This document shows, in pieces, positions 7,546-14,240 of a DNA stretch of 14,240 bases. The notes beneath the pieces were generated by a model. The model was not told the DNA's origin. It saw nothing but the letters and a program-made list of their open reading frames with translations, and made no database searches. The stretch is from Prevotellaceae bacterium (GTDB lineage Bacteria; Bacteroidota; Bacteroidia; Bacteroidales; Bacteroidaceae), in contig JAISIB010000058.1 in NCBI GenBank assembly GCA_031262265.1, positions 1 to 14,240 on the forward strand. Reading direction: 5' to 3'. Every line of letters starts with the position of its first letter. Position 1 is the stretch's first letter. The position numbers were made by a program, and so were the translations under genes.

Positions 7546-8727
7546 ATGAAAAGATTTGCAAGTTTATTAGTGGCAGGGCTATTATGCCTTACGGCAAATG
7601 CCCAGCAAGCATTGTGGAGCGGACAAGGTGCAATCGTATCGCCCGAAATCCACGACAATAATTCGGTAACTTTCCGGCTGCGTGCACCCAAAGCCGTCAC
7701 GGTACAAGTAACAGGCGACTTCCTGCCCGAAGGAGTGCGGGCTGCCGACCTCATCGAGAAAGAGGGCGTTTGGGAATACACCACGCCGCCACTCGCTTCC
7801 GAGCTGTACAGCTATTCGTTCGTCGTTGATGGACTGACAGTGCGCGATCCCAGCAATATCTATTTGAATCGCGACGTAGCTTCGATTACGAATATATTCA
7901 TCATCAAGGGAAATCCCGGAGACTTGTATAATGTGCAAGACGTTCCGCACGGAACGGTGGCTCGCCGCTGGTATAACAGCCCATCCTTGGGCTTTGATCG
8001 CCGCATTACCATCTATACGCCTCCCGGATATGAAGCAAGTCGCAAATCATATCCCGTTTTCTATCTACTGCACGGAGCCGGTGGCGACGAAGAGGCGTGG
8101 ATCGCATTGGGACGCACGGCGCAGATTATGGATAACTTGATTGCGCAAGGTAAAGCCGAACCGATGATCGTAGTAATACCCAATGGCAACGCAGGACAGA
8201 AGTCGGCTCCCGGCGAAGACGAGAGTGGAATGGTAGCCGCCGGTATGGGACGTCGAGGCAACCAGCAACCGAATACTTCTTATGAATTGGCATTCCCCGA
8301 CATCGTGAAGTTTGTAGAAAGCAACTACCGTGTCATCAAGAAGAAATCGGCACGCGCCATTGCCGGGCTTTCCATGGGTGGCGGCCACTCGCTGAACATC
8401 TCCAAGGAATACCCCGATCTGTTCGATTACGTCGGTTTGTTCTCTGCGGCTACTATTAACCGCAACCGCAATGCGCAGCAACAAAATAATAACCCGCTGT
8501 ATCAGAACATAGAAGAGAAACTGAAAATACAATTCGGCAAACATCCGAAACTCTACTGGATAGCTATCGGCAAGACAGACTTCCTGTACGACGCCAACGT
8601 GGAGTATCGCAAACTGCTGGACGAAAACGGTTACAAATACGAATACTACGAAAACGAGGGCGGACACATTTGGAGAAACTGGCGCATCTATCTCTCCATG
8701 TTCGCACCGATGTTGTTCAAGAAATAA
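7546..8727 (+). CDS. Secreted CE1-type esterase with N-terminal E-set/CBM48-like domain
   Basis: A 393-residue exported esterase. ATG 7546 begins a clear signal peptide (1-19, TANA before QQALW); an in-frame ATG at 7447 lies inside the previous gene and would bury it. Residues about 27-120 (VTFRLRAPKA, VTGDFL, GVWEYTTPPL, YSYSFVVDG, VRDPSN) match the beta-sandwich seen ahead of many Bacteroides feruloyl esterases. The catalytic domain has FYLLHGAGGDE (172-182), GLSMGG with Ser276, Asp345 in GKTDFLYD and His374 in GGHIWRNW. It shares these blocks with the upstream protein, so the two look like diverged duplicates. The extra domain and a Gly/Asn/Gln-rich loop (about 214-245) suggest a different substrate. 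The gene is followed by a strong terminator. Confidence 0.9.
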   Translation: MKRFASLLVAGLLCLTANAQQALWSGQGAIVSPEIHDNNSVTFRLRAPKAVTVQVTGDFLPEGVRAADLIEKEGVWEYTTPPLASELYSYSFVVDGLTVRDPSNIYLNRDVASITNIFIIKGNPGDLYNVQDVPHGTVARRWYNSPSLGFDRRITIYTPPGYEASRKSYPVFYLLHGAGGDEEAWIALGRTAQIMDNLIAQGKAEPMIVVIPNGNAGQKSAPGEDESGMVAAGMGRRGNQQPNTSYELAFPDIVKFVESNYRVIKKKSARAIAGLSMGGGHSLNISKEYPDLFDYVGLFSAATINRNRNAQQQNNNPLYQNIEEKLKIQFGKHPKLYWIAIGKTDFLYDANVEYRKLLDENGYKYEYYENEGGHIWRNWRIYLSMFAPMLFKK

Positions 8728-8771
8728 ATGCTATACATAAATTTTATTAGTTATGTCATAAAAAACCGTTG

Positions 8772-8800
8772 AAAGACCGCTTCGAGATGAAGCGGTCTTT
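8772..8800. terminator. Bidirectional intrinsic terminator
   Basis: A perfect 12-bp stem (AAAGACCGCTTC with GAAGCGGTCTTT) around the loop GAGAT, with A-rich sequence on the left (8760-8765) and a T run on the right. It lies between the ends of the convergent esterase and MBOAT genes and can serve both. Confidence 0.9.
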
Positions 8801-8817
8801 TCTATTCTCCGTGTCGT

Positions 8818-10299
8818 TTAGAATTGGAAGTAGATGAACGGCTGAATCGTACTACTCTTGATCTGAATCACCAAGTAAATGAGTGCAACTACGCAGAGTA
8901 CCTTGCCTGCGAACGGCAATTCCGTCAGGGCACTGCGAAGGGTTTGTTCCCACGACTTGGGAGCGAAGTGAAGCACGAATCCTATGGCCATCAGCAAGAA
9001 TACCCACGCGTAACCCTCGATAAGTGGTAAGAATAGCTCGGGGTGGAAATTTGTAGCTATCTGCGTGAGCATCTGCATCGACCCGTCGAACGTGGCATTG
9101 CGAAAGAATATCCAGCAGAAGCACACGAAGTGGAACGTAACGATAACTCCGAGCACCCTTCGTAGCCCGTGTCGTTCTTCACCTTTCTTTCGTCCTGTCA
9201 GAGTCATCCACATTTTGTGGCCGGCCAACGCTATGCCGTGGCAAGTTCCCCAGAAGACAAAGTTCCACGACGCTCCGTGCCACAGTCCGCCCAAGAACAT
9301 GGTGATAATCAGGTTGAGATACTGCCGCAGCTTGCCCCGCCGGTTACCACCCAACGAGATATACAGATAATCTCTCAGCCATGTGGACAGGGAAATATGC
9401 CATCTTCTCCAAAACTCGGTAATTGAGGCCGACTGATAGGGCGAATCGAAGTTAATCGGGAACCGAAAGCCCAGTAGCAACGCCAATCCGATAGCCATAT
9501 CCGAGTATCCCGAGAAATCACAGTAGATCTGCAACGCATACCCGTAGACGCCCATCAGATTCTCTACGCCCGAGTAGAGCGACGGATTGGCGAACACCCG
9601 CTCGACAAAGTTGATACTGATATAATCGGAGATGACGGCTTTCTTGAACAGGCCGAACAGAATGAAACATACACCTTGTCCGAACATCTCCTGCGTGACT
9701 CGTAACGGCTGACGTATCTGTGGGATGAAGTCGCGTGCCCGAACGATAGGCCCTGCTACCAACTGCGGAAAGAACGATACGTAGAACGCATAATCGAGCA
9801 GACGGTTGATCGGAGTAATCTGTCGGCGGTACACGTCGATAGTATAACTAAGCGATTGAAACGTGAAAAAGGAAATACCTACGGGCAAAAATATATTTAG
9901 CGGCTCGAACGTGGTGCCAACTAATCCCGATAGGATACTCCCGAAGAAGTTGGTGTACTTGAAATAGGTAAGTAACCCCAGATTGGTCGTTAAGCTCATC
10001 ACCACCCAGAATCTCCTCCATCTTTTACGTTCGGTGCGAGACATCGCTTGGGCATATAGGAAATCGCCCACCGTGACAATGGCCAACAAGAAGAAATAAA
10101 AACCGCTACTCTTATAGTAGAAGTAGTAGGAGAAAGCCGTGACGAATAGGATACGTGCCGTGTCTGCTCGATGCAACAACGCATAGACAATGACAAAAGC
10201 CGCGAACAACCACAAGAATACTCCGCTATTGAATATCATCGGAGCATGCGGGTCGTAGCTCAGTGTCTCTATCAGACGATGCAGGTCTATTCCGTTCAT
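8818..10299 (-). CDS. MBOAT-family membrane O-acyltransferase (AlgI/DltB-like)
   Basis: A polytopic inner-membrane enzyme of 493 residues that moves an acyl, usually acetyl, group across the membrane to an extracytoplasmic glycan or polymer. AlgI-type blocks are clear: LPVGISFFTFQSLSY (138-152), FFPQLVAGPI (176-185), ALQIYCDFSGYSDMAIG (255-271), the block EFWRRWHISLSTWLRDYLYI (295-314) with His301, and the active-site His341 in FLGGLWHGASW, plus the usual C-terminal IQPFIYFQF. ATG 10299 is chosen because it overlaps the preceding SGNH gene's stop (ATGA) and MNGIDLHRLIETLSYD leads directly to TM1; a longer frame to 10620 only runs back through the SGNH gene. It works with the two SGNH proteins in the operon. 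The acceptor is unknown. Confidence 0.93.
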   Translation of the reverse strand: MNGIDLHRLIETLSYDPHAPMIFNSGVFLWLFAAFVIVYALLHRADTARILFVTAFSYYFYYKSSGFYFFLLAIVTVGDFLYAQAMSRTERKRWRRFWVVMSLTTNLGLLTYFKYTNFFGSILSGLVGTTFEPLNIFLPVGISFFTFQSLSYTIDVYRRQITPINRLLDYAFYVSFFPQLVAGPIVRARDFIPQIRQPLRVTQEMFGQGVCFILFGLFKKAVISDYISINFVERVFANPSLYSGVENLMGVYGYALQIYCDFSGYSDMAIGLALLLGFRFPINFDSPYQSASITEFWRRWHISLSTWLRDYLYISLGGNRRGKLRQYLNLIITMFLGGLWHGASWNFVFWGTCHGIALAGHKMWMTLTGRKKGEERHGLRRVLGVIVTFHFVCFCWIFFRNATFDGSMQMLTQIATNFHPELFLPLIEGYAWVFLLMAIGFVLHFAPKSWEQTLRSALTELPFAGKVLCVVALIYLVIQIKSSTIQPFIYFQF

Positions 10300-11186
10300 G
10301 GATGGGTGGTTATGTAGGTATTGTACCCGTTTATGAGGGCTTGATATAAAGATTCGCCCTGCAAGCGGTAGCCGGCTTCCAAGAAGTGGATGTGGTCGAG
10401 GCGCATCAGTCCGCTGTTCCACCAGTTGACGGCCGCTTGCGAGCCTCCGCTCAGGGTGTACAAGTCCCAGCAGGCCAGTCCGTGTTCGTCGGCATAGCGA
10501 CGGATGGTGGTGGCAGCCTGTTCCGTACGCTTGTTGACGGTGTAAACCCGTCGTCCGTTGCGGCGGATACGCTCGTAGGCTCCCGGTGGCGTAGTCAGCA
10601 ATATCGGCGCGTCGGGACAAGCCTCGCGCAGCAAACGAATGAGTTCGTCTATCTGTTGATAGTGCGCGGCCGAAGAATATCGGCGGTTGTGCGCTTCATT
10701 GGTGCCGAACGAAACGATCAGCAATGCCGGCCGATGCTCCCGAATGGCTTGGATACGTTGTGCATGCGTAAATGTCAGGCAGGTAGCCCCGTTGACTCCC
10801 ATATCTTCATACCCCACGGCACCAAAATCTATGCGCATAGCGGCACCCATTGCCTGCGGAAAGTAATGTCCCCGCACGTGGCTGTCGCCAATATGCAGAA
10901 TGGACAAGCTATCCCACGGCATTTGCGTACGCATCAAGAAAAGTCGCTCATAGAGCGGGTACAGGGTCTGACGAGGGTCAATGAAAGTGTCAGCACTCGC
11001 ATCTTGAAAACCTTCGGGCAGGGCGACGGAGAAGAAAACGGAGTCGGGGCGGTAGTATTCGGGCAACGGCAGAATGTCTATCAAGGGTCGTTCGACGACG
11101 GACGGCACGGGCATTCGGTCTTGCGCCTGTGCCGAGAGACACGCTATTGCGGCAATGAATCCCAGCATCGACCTACTCCGCCTCAT
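10296..11186 (-). CDS. Periplasmic SGNH/GDSL hydrolase-like acyltransferase partner
   Basis: A 296-residue exported protein. ATG 11186 gives a signal peptide (1-21, LSAQA before QDR) and is preceded by an unusually strong Shine-Dalgarno-like GGAGGGAGG; it overlaps the preceding gene by 14 bases. Upstream in-frame starts to 11288 would lie inside the previous gene and precede the signal peptide. The SGNH blocks are complete: GDS with Ser102 in LHIGDSH, the block II Gly130/Asn132 in MGVNGAT, GTNE (161-164), and the Asp264/His267 pair in LDHIHF. In related MBOAT clusters such proteins transfer the acyl group to, or remove it from, the polymer outside the membrane; which one applies here is not visible. 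Its stop overlaps the MBOAT start. Confidence 0.9.
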   Translation of the reverse strand: MRRSRSMLGFIAAIACLSAQAQDRMPVPSVVERPLIDILPLPEYYRPDSVFFSVALPEGFQDASADTFIDPRQTLYPLYERLFLMRTQMPWDSLSILHIGDSHVRGHYFPQAMGAAMRIDFGAVGYEDMGVNGATCLTFTHAQRIQAIREHRPALLIVSFGTNEAHNRRYSSAAHYQQIDELIRLLREACPDAPILLTTPPGAYERIRRNGRRVYTVNKRTEQAATTIRRYADEHGLACWDLYTLSGGSQAAVNWWNSGLMRLDHIHFLEAGYRLQGESLYQALINGYNTYITTHP

Positions 11187-12531
11187 AGGCCTCCCTCCTG
11201 TCATACTGTTCTTTGCCGTAGACAATAGCTTCGAAGAGCAGTCCGGCAATGTAGTTCCCGCCACGAAAATTGATATGGGTATAGTCATAGTTAGCCATCG
11301 GCGGATCCGATTCTACTAACTTGGCCATGCTCGCTTCGCCGCCCATAGCCTCGTACATGTTCCAAAACGCAATACCCGTAGCGGCGGCCATATTCTGTTG
11401 GTAGCGTAGCAGATTCTTCATTCCCGGCATGGTGCGCAGATTCCCGTTCTCGTCCTTTTCGTCACGATCTCCCACGCCGATCAATAGGAAGGCTGTTTCG
11501 GGAAAGCAGCTTTTCAAATGTTCGACGGCGGCGACCATGCCTTTCTCGTAGTGCGTGTAGTTGACCCCGCGCGGCGTCATGGCATTCAGCCCAAATTGCA
11601 ATACCACCAAGTCGTACGGCCGCATACGGTCAAAGTCTTTCAACGTTTGCGTAGGGATGTATCGCAAATTCATACCTGCACTGGCGCGCATGGCGAAGTT
11701 ATCCAGTACGATACCCTTGTCCGCGTCCATTGTCGCACCGAAGAAAACGGCCGAATCCGCTCGGTCTACCGTCCAGCGTACCGACCCGATATGTCCCGTG
11801 ACGGTCATCTGTTGCAAATGTTCCGAAGAACTGAAAAATGATTGTTCTGCCCGTCGTCCGTTGACGGAAGCCGTCAGTTGCAACTCTCCGTAGTTATGAA
11901 AATAGACGGTGGCCGACGTACAGGTGTCTAACCGCGAAGCATATTTCTTCTGCCCGCGCAACTCGGTGTAGGCGTCCGTCAGCGGCACGAAGTAGCGACT
12001 GTTGATACCCTGCTTCTCGGGTTGAAAAGGCTCTATCGTATCGTTCAGTGCGTGGCTTTCCCATCCTTGAAACGCATGGCGCACCGTCGGACGAAACCCG
12101 TACGTGGCAGAAGTCATATCCACCCAACCAACACCGTTGCCGCCGTATTGTTTTTGTAACATTTCCCGAAGATCGGCCGTCAGGATGTCGGCCTCAATGA
12201 ACGAGTCTCCGAAATAGGCGATGCGCACGGGACGCCGTCCAGCTTCGTCTAACGCCCGATAGAAAGCCGCCATACCCCGCATGGACGAGTCGCTGAAATC
12301 TTCGATGCAGGTCATTCCCGTGCGGCACGAGTCTACGAAAGCCGGCTTCGGCGGCGACGGCAAAGCTACACTGTCCGTCACCTCGGGCTGAGGCACGCGC
12401 ACGTCGGCCAGCAGATCTACGCGGCGCAACGCCTGCGAGCCTATGCGTAGCGGCGGCAATGCGCCTATGAGCAACAGTACCAATAGCACCGTCACAGTCA
12501 GTGCCACCGTATATAGCAAGTAATTTTTCAT
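11173..12531 (-). CDS. Membrane-anchored SGNH-like protein with inserted beta domain
   Basis: A 452-residue protein starting with a signal anchor (residues 4-26, very rich in Leu/Val) and a Pro-rich linker (about 45-65), so the body is periplasmic. SGNH blocks are GDS with Ser110 in YFGDSFIEAD, FGLNAMT (313-319) for block III, and Asp416/His419 in DYTHINF. Between blocks I and III there are about 200 residues, including a segment rich in Tyr, Thr and Val (about 175-280) that looks like a beta-sandwich insert, possibly for glycan binding; this is inference. ATG 12531 is preferred to GTG 12537, which adds only two residues. It is first in the operon with the second SGNH and MBOAT genes, and the two SGNH proteins are clearly not recent duplicates. 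Confidence 0.86.
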   Translation of the reverse strand: MKNYLLYTVALTVTVLLVLLLIGALPPLRIGSQALRRVDLLADVRVPQPEVTDSVALPSPPKPAFVDSCRTGMTCIEDFSDSSMRGMAAFYRALDEAGRRPVRIAYFGDSFIEADILTADLREMLQKQYGGNGVGWVDMTSATYGFRPTVRHAFQGWESHALNDTIEPFQPEKQGINSRYFVPLTDAYTELRGQKKYASRLDTCTSATVYFHNYGELQLTASVNGRRAEQSFFSSSEHLQQMTVTGHIGSVRWTVDRADSAVFFGATMDADKGIVLDNFAMRASAGMNLRYIPTQTLKDFDRMRPYDLVVLQFGLNAMTPRGVNYTHYEKGMVAAVEHLKSCFPETAFLLIGVGDRDEKDENGNLRTMPGMKNLLRYQQNMAAATGIAFWNMYEAMGGEASMAKLVESDPPMANYDYTHINFRGGNYIAGLLFEAIVYGKEQYDRREAYEAE

Positions 12532-12550
12532 TCTCACCGTTATTCGTCGG

Positions 12551-12558
12551 CAAAGTTA
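12551..12558 (-). promoter_or_regulatory. -7 box for the SGNH-SGNH-MBOAT operon
   Basis: Reads TAACTTTG on the minus strand, an exact TAnnTTTG match, 19 bases upstream of the first ATG. A -33 TTTG is not evident at the usual spacing. Confidence 0.5.
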
Positions 12559-12618
12559 CATCTGCGTCGGGAATAATTCCCTCGAAGCGGAGAAAAATGT
12601 TGTTGGGGGAGTAACTAA

Positions 12619-12704
12619 CTTACGAGGGAAATATAATATCAAAGCCGCTTGTTTAAATAACGAAGCCGGAAAATTCAACGAGTGGATTTGATATTTTTCT
12701 CGGG
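12619..12704 (+). repeat. Intergenic hairpin element R2
   Basis: Full-length copy of the repeat. It differs from R3 by four substitutions and one single-base indel, and a stretch of 47 bases (12636-12682) is identical to R3. Arms 12635-12653 and 12677-12695 pair with one true mismatch and two G-T wobbles. It lies between divergent transcription units, upstream of the KilA-N promoter, so it is not placed to terminate either adjacent gene. Confidence 0.92.
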
Positions 12705-12734
12705 TAGGGCAATCTAATAAAAGCAACTGATATT

Positions 12735-12766
12735 ATTGCCCAAACGATTAGGAATTTGTACTTTTG
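12735..12766 (+). promoter_or_regulatory. Promoter of the KilA-N gene
   Basis: ATTG (12735-12738), a 20-base spacer and TACTTTTG (12759-12766) form a complete Bacteroidota-type promoter. The transcript would start near 12772, about 14 bases before ATG 12786. The promoter lies inside the R2-R3 interval, so the unit carries its own expression signal. Confidence 0.6.
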
Positions 12767-12785
12767 TCAGAAATACAACCTGAAT

Positions 12786-13586
12786 ATGGCAAAAATAAAC
12801 GTAAAAGATACGGCAGTAACCGTTATAACCATTGAGAACGAGGATTATATTTGCATCACGGATATGCTTAGAGCCAAAGACGGAGATTTTTTCGTCTCCG
12901 ATTGGTTGCGAAACCGCAATACGTTGGAATATATTGGAATTTGGGAACAAATCTATAACCCTGCATTTAATTATGACGAATTCGCCATAATTAAAAATCA
13001 AGCGGGACTTCATAGTTTTAAAACCAGTGTTAAGGAGTTGATCGAGAAAACAAACCTTATCTGCTTGCAAGCAAAGACGGGACGCTACGGCGGAACGTAT
13101 GCCCACAAGGATATTGCTTTTGAATTTGCCTTATGGATTAGCCCCGAATTTAAGATCTATATCGTCAAGGAGTTCCAACGCCTTAAAGAACAAGAACAAC
13201 AACAAATCGGTTGGTCGGCAAAACGGGAATTGGCAAAAATCAATTACCACATTCACACCCATGCCATAAAACATAATCTTATTCCTGCCGCACTTACGGC
13301 AAAACAAGTTTCCATTGTCTATGCCAGTGAAGCGGACGTGCTAAATATGGCACTATTCGGAGTGACAGCGAAAGATTGGCGTGATGCAAACCCCGAGTTG
13401 AAAGGCAATATTCGTGATTACGCAACAATCAATGAACTGATCTGCTTGTCGAATATGGAAAACCTCAACGCTGTTTTTATCAATGAGGGTCTCTCACAAC
13501 GGGAAAGACTTATCAAATTGAATCAAATTGCCATACAGCAAATGAAAGTATTGCAAGAGGTGGAGAATAGGAAAATCTTAAAGTAA
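12786..13586 (+). CDS. KilA-N domain protein
   Basis: A 266-residue soluble protein with an N-terminal KilA-N DNA-binding domain (about 10-133), recognised by YICITDMLRAKDG (21-33), VSDWLRNRNTLEYIGIWE (37-54) and the strongly typical TYAHKDIAFEFALWISPEFK (104-123). The C-terminal half (140-266) is mostly helical and charged and I recognise no named domain. KilA-N proteins are common in phages, plasmids and mobile regions, and stand-alone chromosomal forms like this have no settled function. A TTG-initiated frame 10 codons longer begins within the -7 box region, so ATG 12786 is used. Base composition is lower in G+C than the genes to the left (42% in 12841-12900 by hand count). Direct repeats R2 and R3 flank it. 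Confidence 0.88.
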   Translation: MAKINVKDTAVTVITIENEDYICITDMLRAKDGDFFVSDWLRNRNTLEYIGIWEQIYNPAFNYDEFAIIKNQAGLHSFKTSVKELIEKTNLICLQAKTGRYGGTYAHKDIAFEFALWISPEFKIYIVKEFQRLKEQEQQQIGWSAKRELAKINYHIHTHAIKHNLIPAALTAKQVSIVYASEADVLNMALFGVTAKDWRDANPELKGNIRDYATINELICLSNMENLNAVFINEGLSQRERLIKLNQIAIQQMKVLQEVENRKILK

Positions 13587-13635
13587 ACATCAGACGCCGT
13601 TTATATTTACAGTTATAATTCGTTTCTCTTTCTGA

Positions 13636-13652
13636 GGTCGCAAATTGCGACC
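13636..13652. promoter_or_regulatory. Perfect 17-bp palindrome after the KilA-N gene
   Basis: GGTCGCAA and TTGCGACC are perfect inverse complements around one A, 49 bases past the KilA-N stop. As RNA it would give a six-pair stem with an AAATT loop followed by an AC-rich then T-rich tract, so a weak terminator is possible; as DNA it looks like a dimeric protein site, perhaps for the KilA-N protein itself. Confidence 0.45.
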
Positions 13653-13695
13653 CCAAAAACTCTTATTTTTCTTTTCATAACCGAACCCGCATTAT

Positions 13696-13780
13696 CTTAC
13701 GAGGAAAATAAAATATCAAAGCCGCTTGTTTAAATAACGAAGCCGGAAAATTCAACGAGCGGCTTTGATATTTTTCTGGG
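13696..13780 (+). repeat. Intergenic hairpin element R3 (best-preserved copy)
   Basis: Its arms (13710-13730 and 13754-13774) form a 21-bp stem with a single G-T wobble around a 23-base loop, with T-rich sequence at the right end that could allow termination of the KilA-N transcript. The loop holds AAGCCG, which could alternatively pair with CGGCTT of the right arm, so two mutually exclusive folds are possible. It is in direct orientation with R2, start to start 1077 bases. Confidence 0.93.
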
Positions 13781-13808
13781 ATAAAACAGTAGTCTCGTTA
13801 AGAAGTGG

Positions 13809-13816
13809 TATTTTTG
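13809..13816 (+). promoter_or_regulatory. -7 box for the gene at the right edge
   Basis: TATTTTTG matches TAnnTTTG exactly and lies 76 bases before ATG 13893. It shares the 13-base context GTATTTTTGTAGG with the orphan box at 623. No -33 TTTG is seen at normal spacing. Confidence 0.4.
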
Positions 13817-13892
13817 TAGGGGATTAAGAATTGATATTTTATAACAAGGGATCATAATCAATAGTTGTATAACTTAAAATAATAAGCGCACT

Positions 13893-14240
13893 ATGGTAGA
13901 TATTTCAAATTATGGCATATTATATCCTGAACTCGTATATGATATTTGGTATTTCTTTTCGGATCTGAATACGCCAGGATGGCTTTCTGCAGACTTAAAG
14001 AAACGTGGTATAAATATCAATGTGAAGTGTAGTATTGACTTTTCTAAGAAATTTAGTAATAAGTATAAACACACAGATAAGATATCCCCGTTACAACTAT
14101 GGGTAATATCGGCAATATGTGATAGGCTATGTGAGAAGGGATTTTTGCGACCGATTGAACCTGCTGGCTTTAATAGATCCGAAGGTATGGAATTTTATTA
14201 TAATTACGCATCAAAAGACGATTTACAAAAAGATAAACGG
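13893..14240 (+). CDS. Unrecognised AT-rich gene (3' end missing)
   Basis: An open frame of 116 codons with no stop before the window edge, beginning MVDISNYGILYPELVYDIWY. It has no signal peptide and no obvious membrane segment. It contains short helical-looking stretches (PELVYDIWYFFSDL; SPLQLWVISAICDRLCEKGF) and many Lys, Tyr and Asn residues; the stretch near 66-100 could be a winged-helix-like unit, but that is only an impression. G+C is very low (27% in 14041-14100 by hand count, against 57% in 5041-5100 of dacB), pointing to foreign origin. It follows the R3 element and its own -7 box. No function is offered; being cut at the edge, it may be the first part of a much larger protein. Confidence 0.7.
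   Translation, partial: MVDISNYGILYPELVYDIWYFFSDLNTPGWLSADLKKRGININVKCSIDFSKKFSNKYKHTDKISPLQLWVISAICDRLCEKGFLRPIEPAGFNRSEGMEFYYNYASKDDLQKDKR

Noticed and set aside
8065..8667. A 200-codon minus-strand frame opposite the second esterase.
   Set aside because: It is entirely inside a well-supported esterase gene and shows no motif of its own.
10386..11228. A 280-codon open frame on the plus strand, opposite the second SGNH gene.
   Set aside because: It is antisense to a gene with complete SGNH motifs, has low-complexity composition and no recognisable domain, and lacks a promoter; it is a shadow frame.
12756..12785. The TTG at 12756 as the start of the KilA-N gene.
   Set aside because: It overlaps the predicted -7 box, and MAKINVKD from ATG 12786 is a natural N-terminus.
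12619..13780. R2 and R3 as a CRISPR array.
   Set aside because: There are only two copies about 1 kb apart, enclosing a gene rather than short spacers, and the unit is longer than CRISPR repeats.
12619..13780. R2 and R3 as the ends of an insertion sequence with a transposase.
   Set aside because: The flanking copies are direct, not inverted, the enclosed protein is KilA-N type with no transposase motif, and no target duplication is visible.

Overview
The window looks like a Bacteroidota (Bacteroidales-type) chromosome of roughly balanced base composition. The evidence is the TAnnTTTG-type -7 boxes ahead of most transcription units, the general lack of Shine-Dalgarno sequences, and a hisA, LpdA and TIGR01212-type radical SAM content that reads closest to Bacteroides/Porphyromonas relatives. 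The genus cannot be fixed from the sequence alone.

Layout: (1) 1-580, the 3' part of hisA (+), then a 193-bp gap holding an orphan promoter-like box and repeat copy R1. (2) 774-2621, an MsbA-like ABC exporter (-), divergent from (3) 2749-5486, lpdA and a PBP4-type D-Ala-D-Ala carboxypeptidase (+) joined by an ATGA overlap. (4) 5472-6404, a YhcC/TIGR01212 radical SAM gene (-) whose 3' end overlaps the carboxypeptidase gene. (5) 6405-6622, a dense divergent control region with four 21-bp tandem units, a perfect palindrome and two opposed -7 boxes. (6) 6623-8727, two tandem secreted CE1-type esterases (+), closed by a bidirectional terminator. (7) 8818-12531, an operon on the minus strand read as SGNH hydrolase, SGNH hydrolase, MBOAT acyltransferase, probably for acylation of an exported polysaccharide. 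(8) 12540-14240, an AT-richer accessory stretch with a KilA-N protein gene between two direct copies (R2, R3) of a palindromic element of about 85 bp, then the start of an unrecognised AT-rich gene cut by the window edge.

Most of the window is ordinary cell-envelope and metabolic content. The part most worth attention is the right end. Three copies of one intergenic hairpin element (R1, R2, R3), all in the same orientation, occur here; two bracket the KilA-N gene as a unit of about 1.08 kb, and a perfect 17-bp palindrome lies just after that gene. The element sits once between convergent genes, once between divergent genes and once between co-directional genes. A plain terminator does not explain that, and a mobile or KilA-N-associated element is a reasonable hypothesis.
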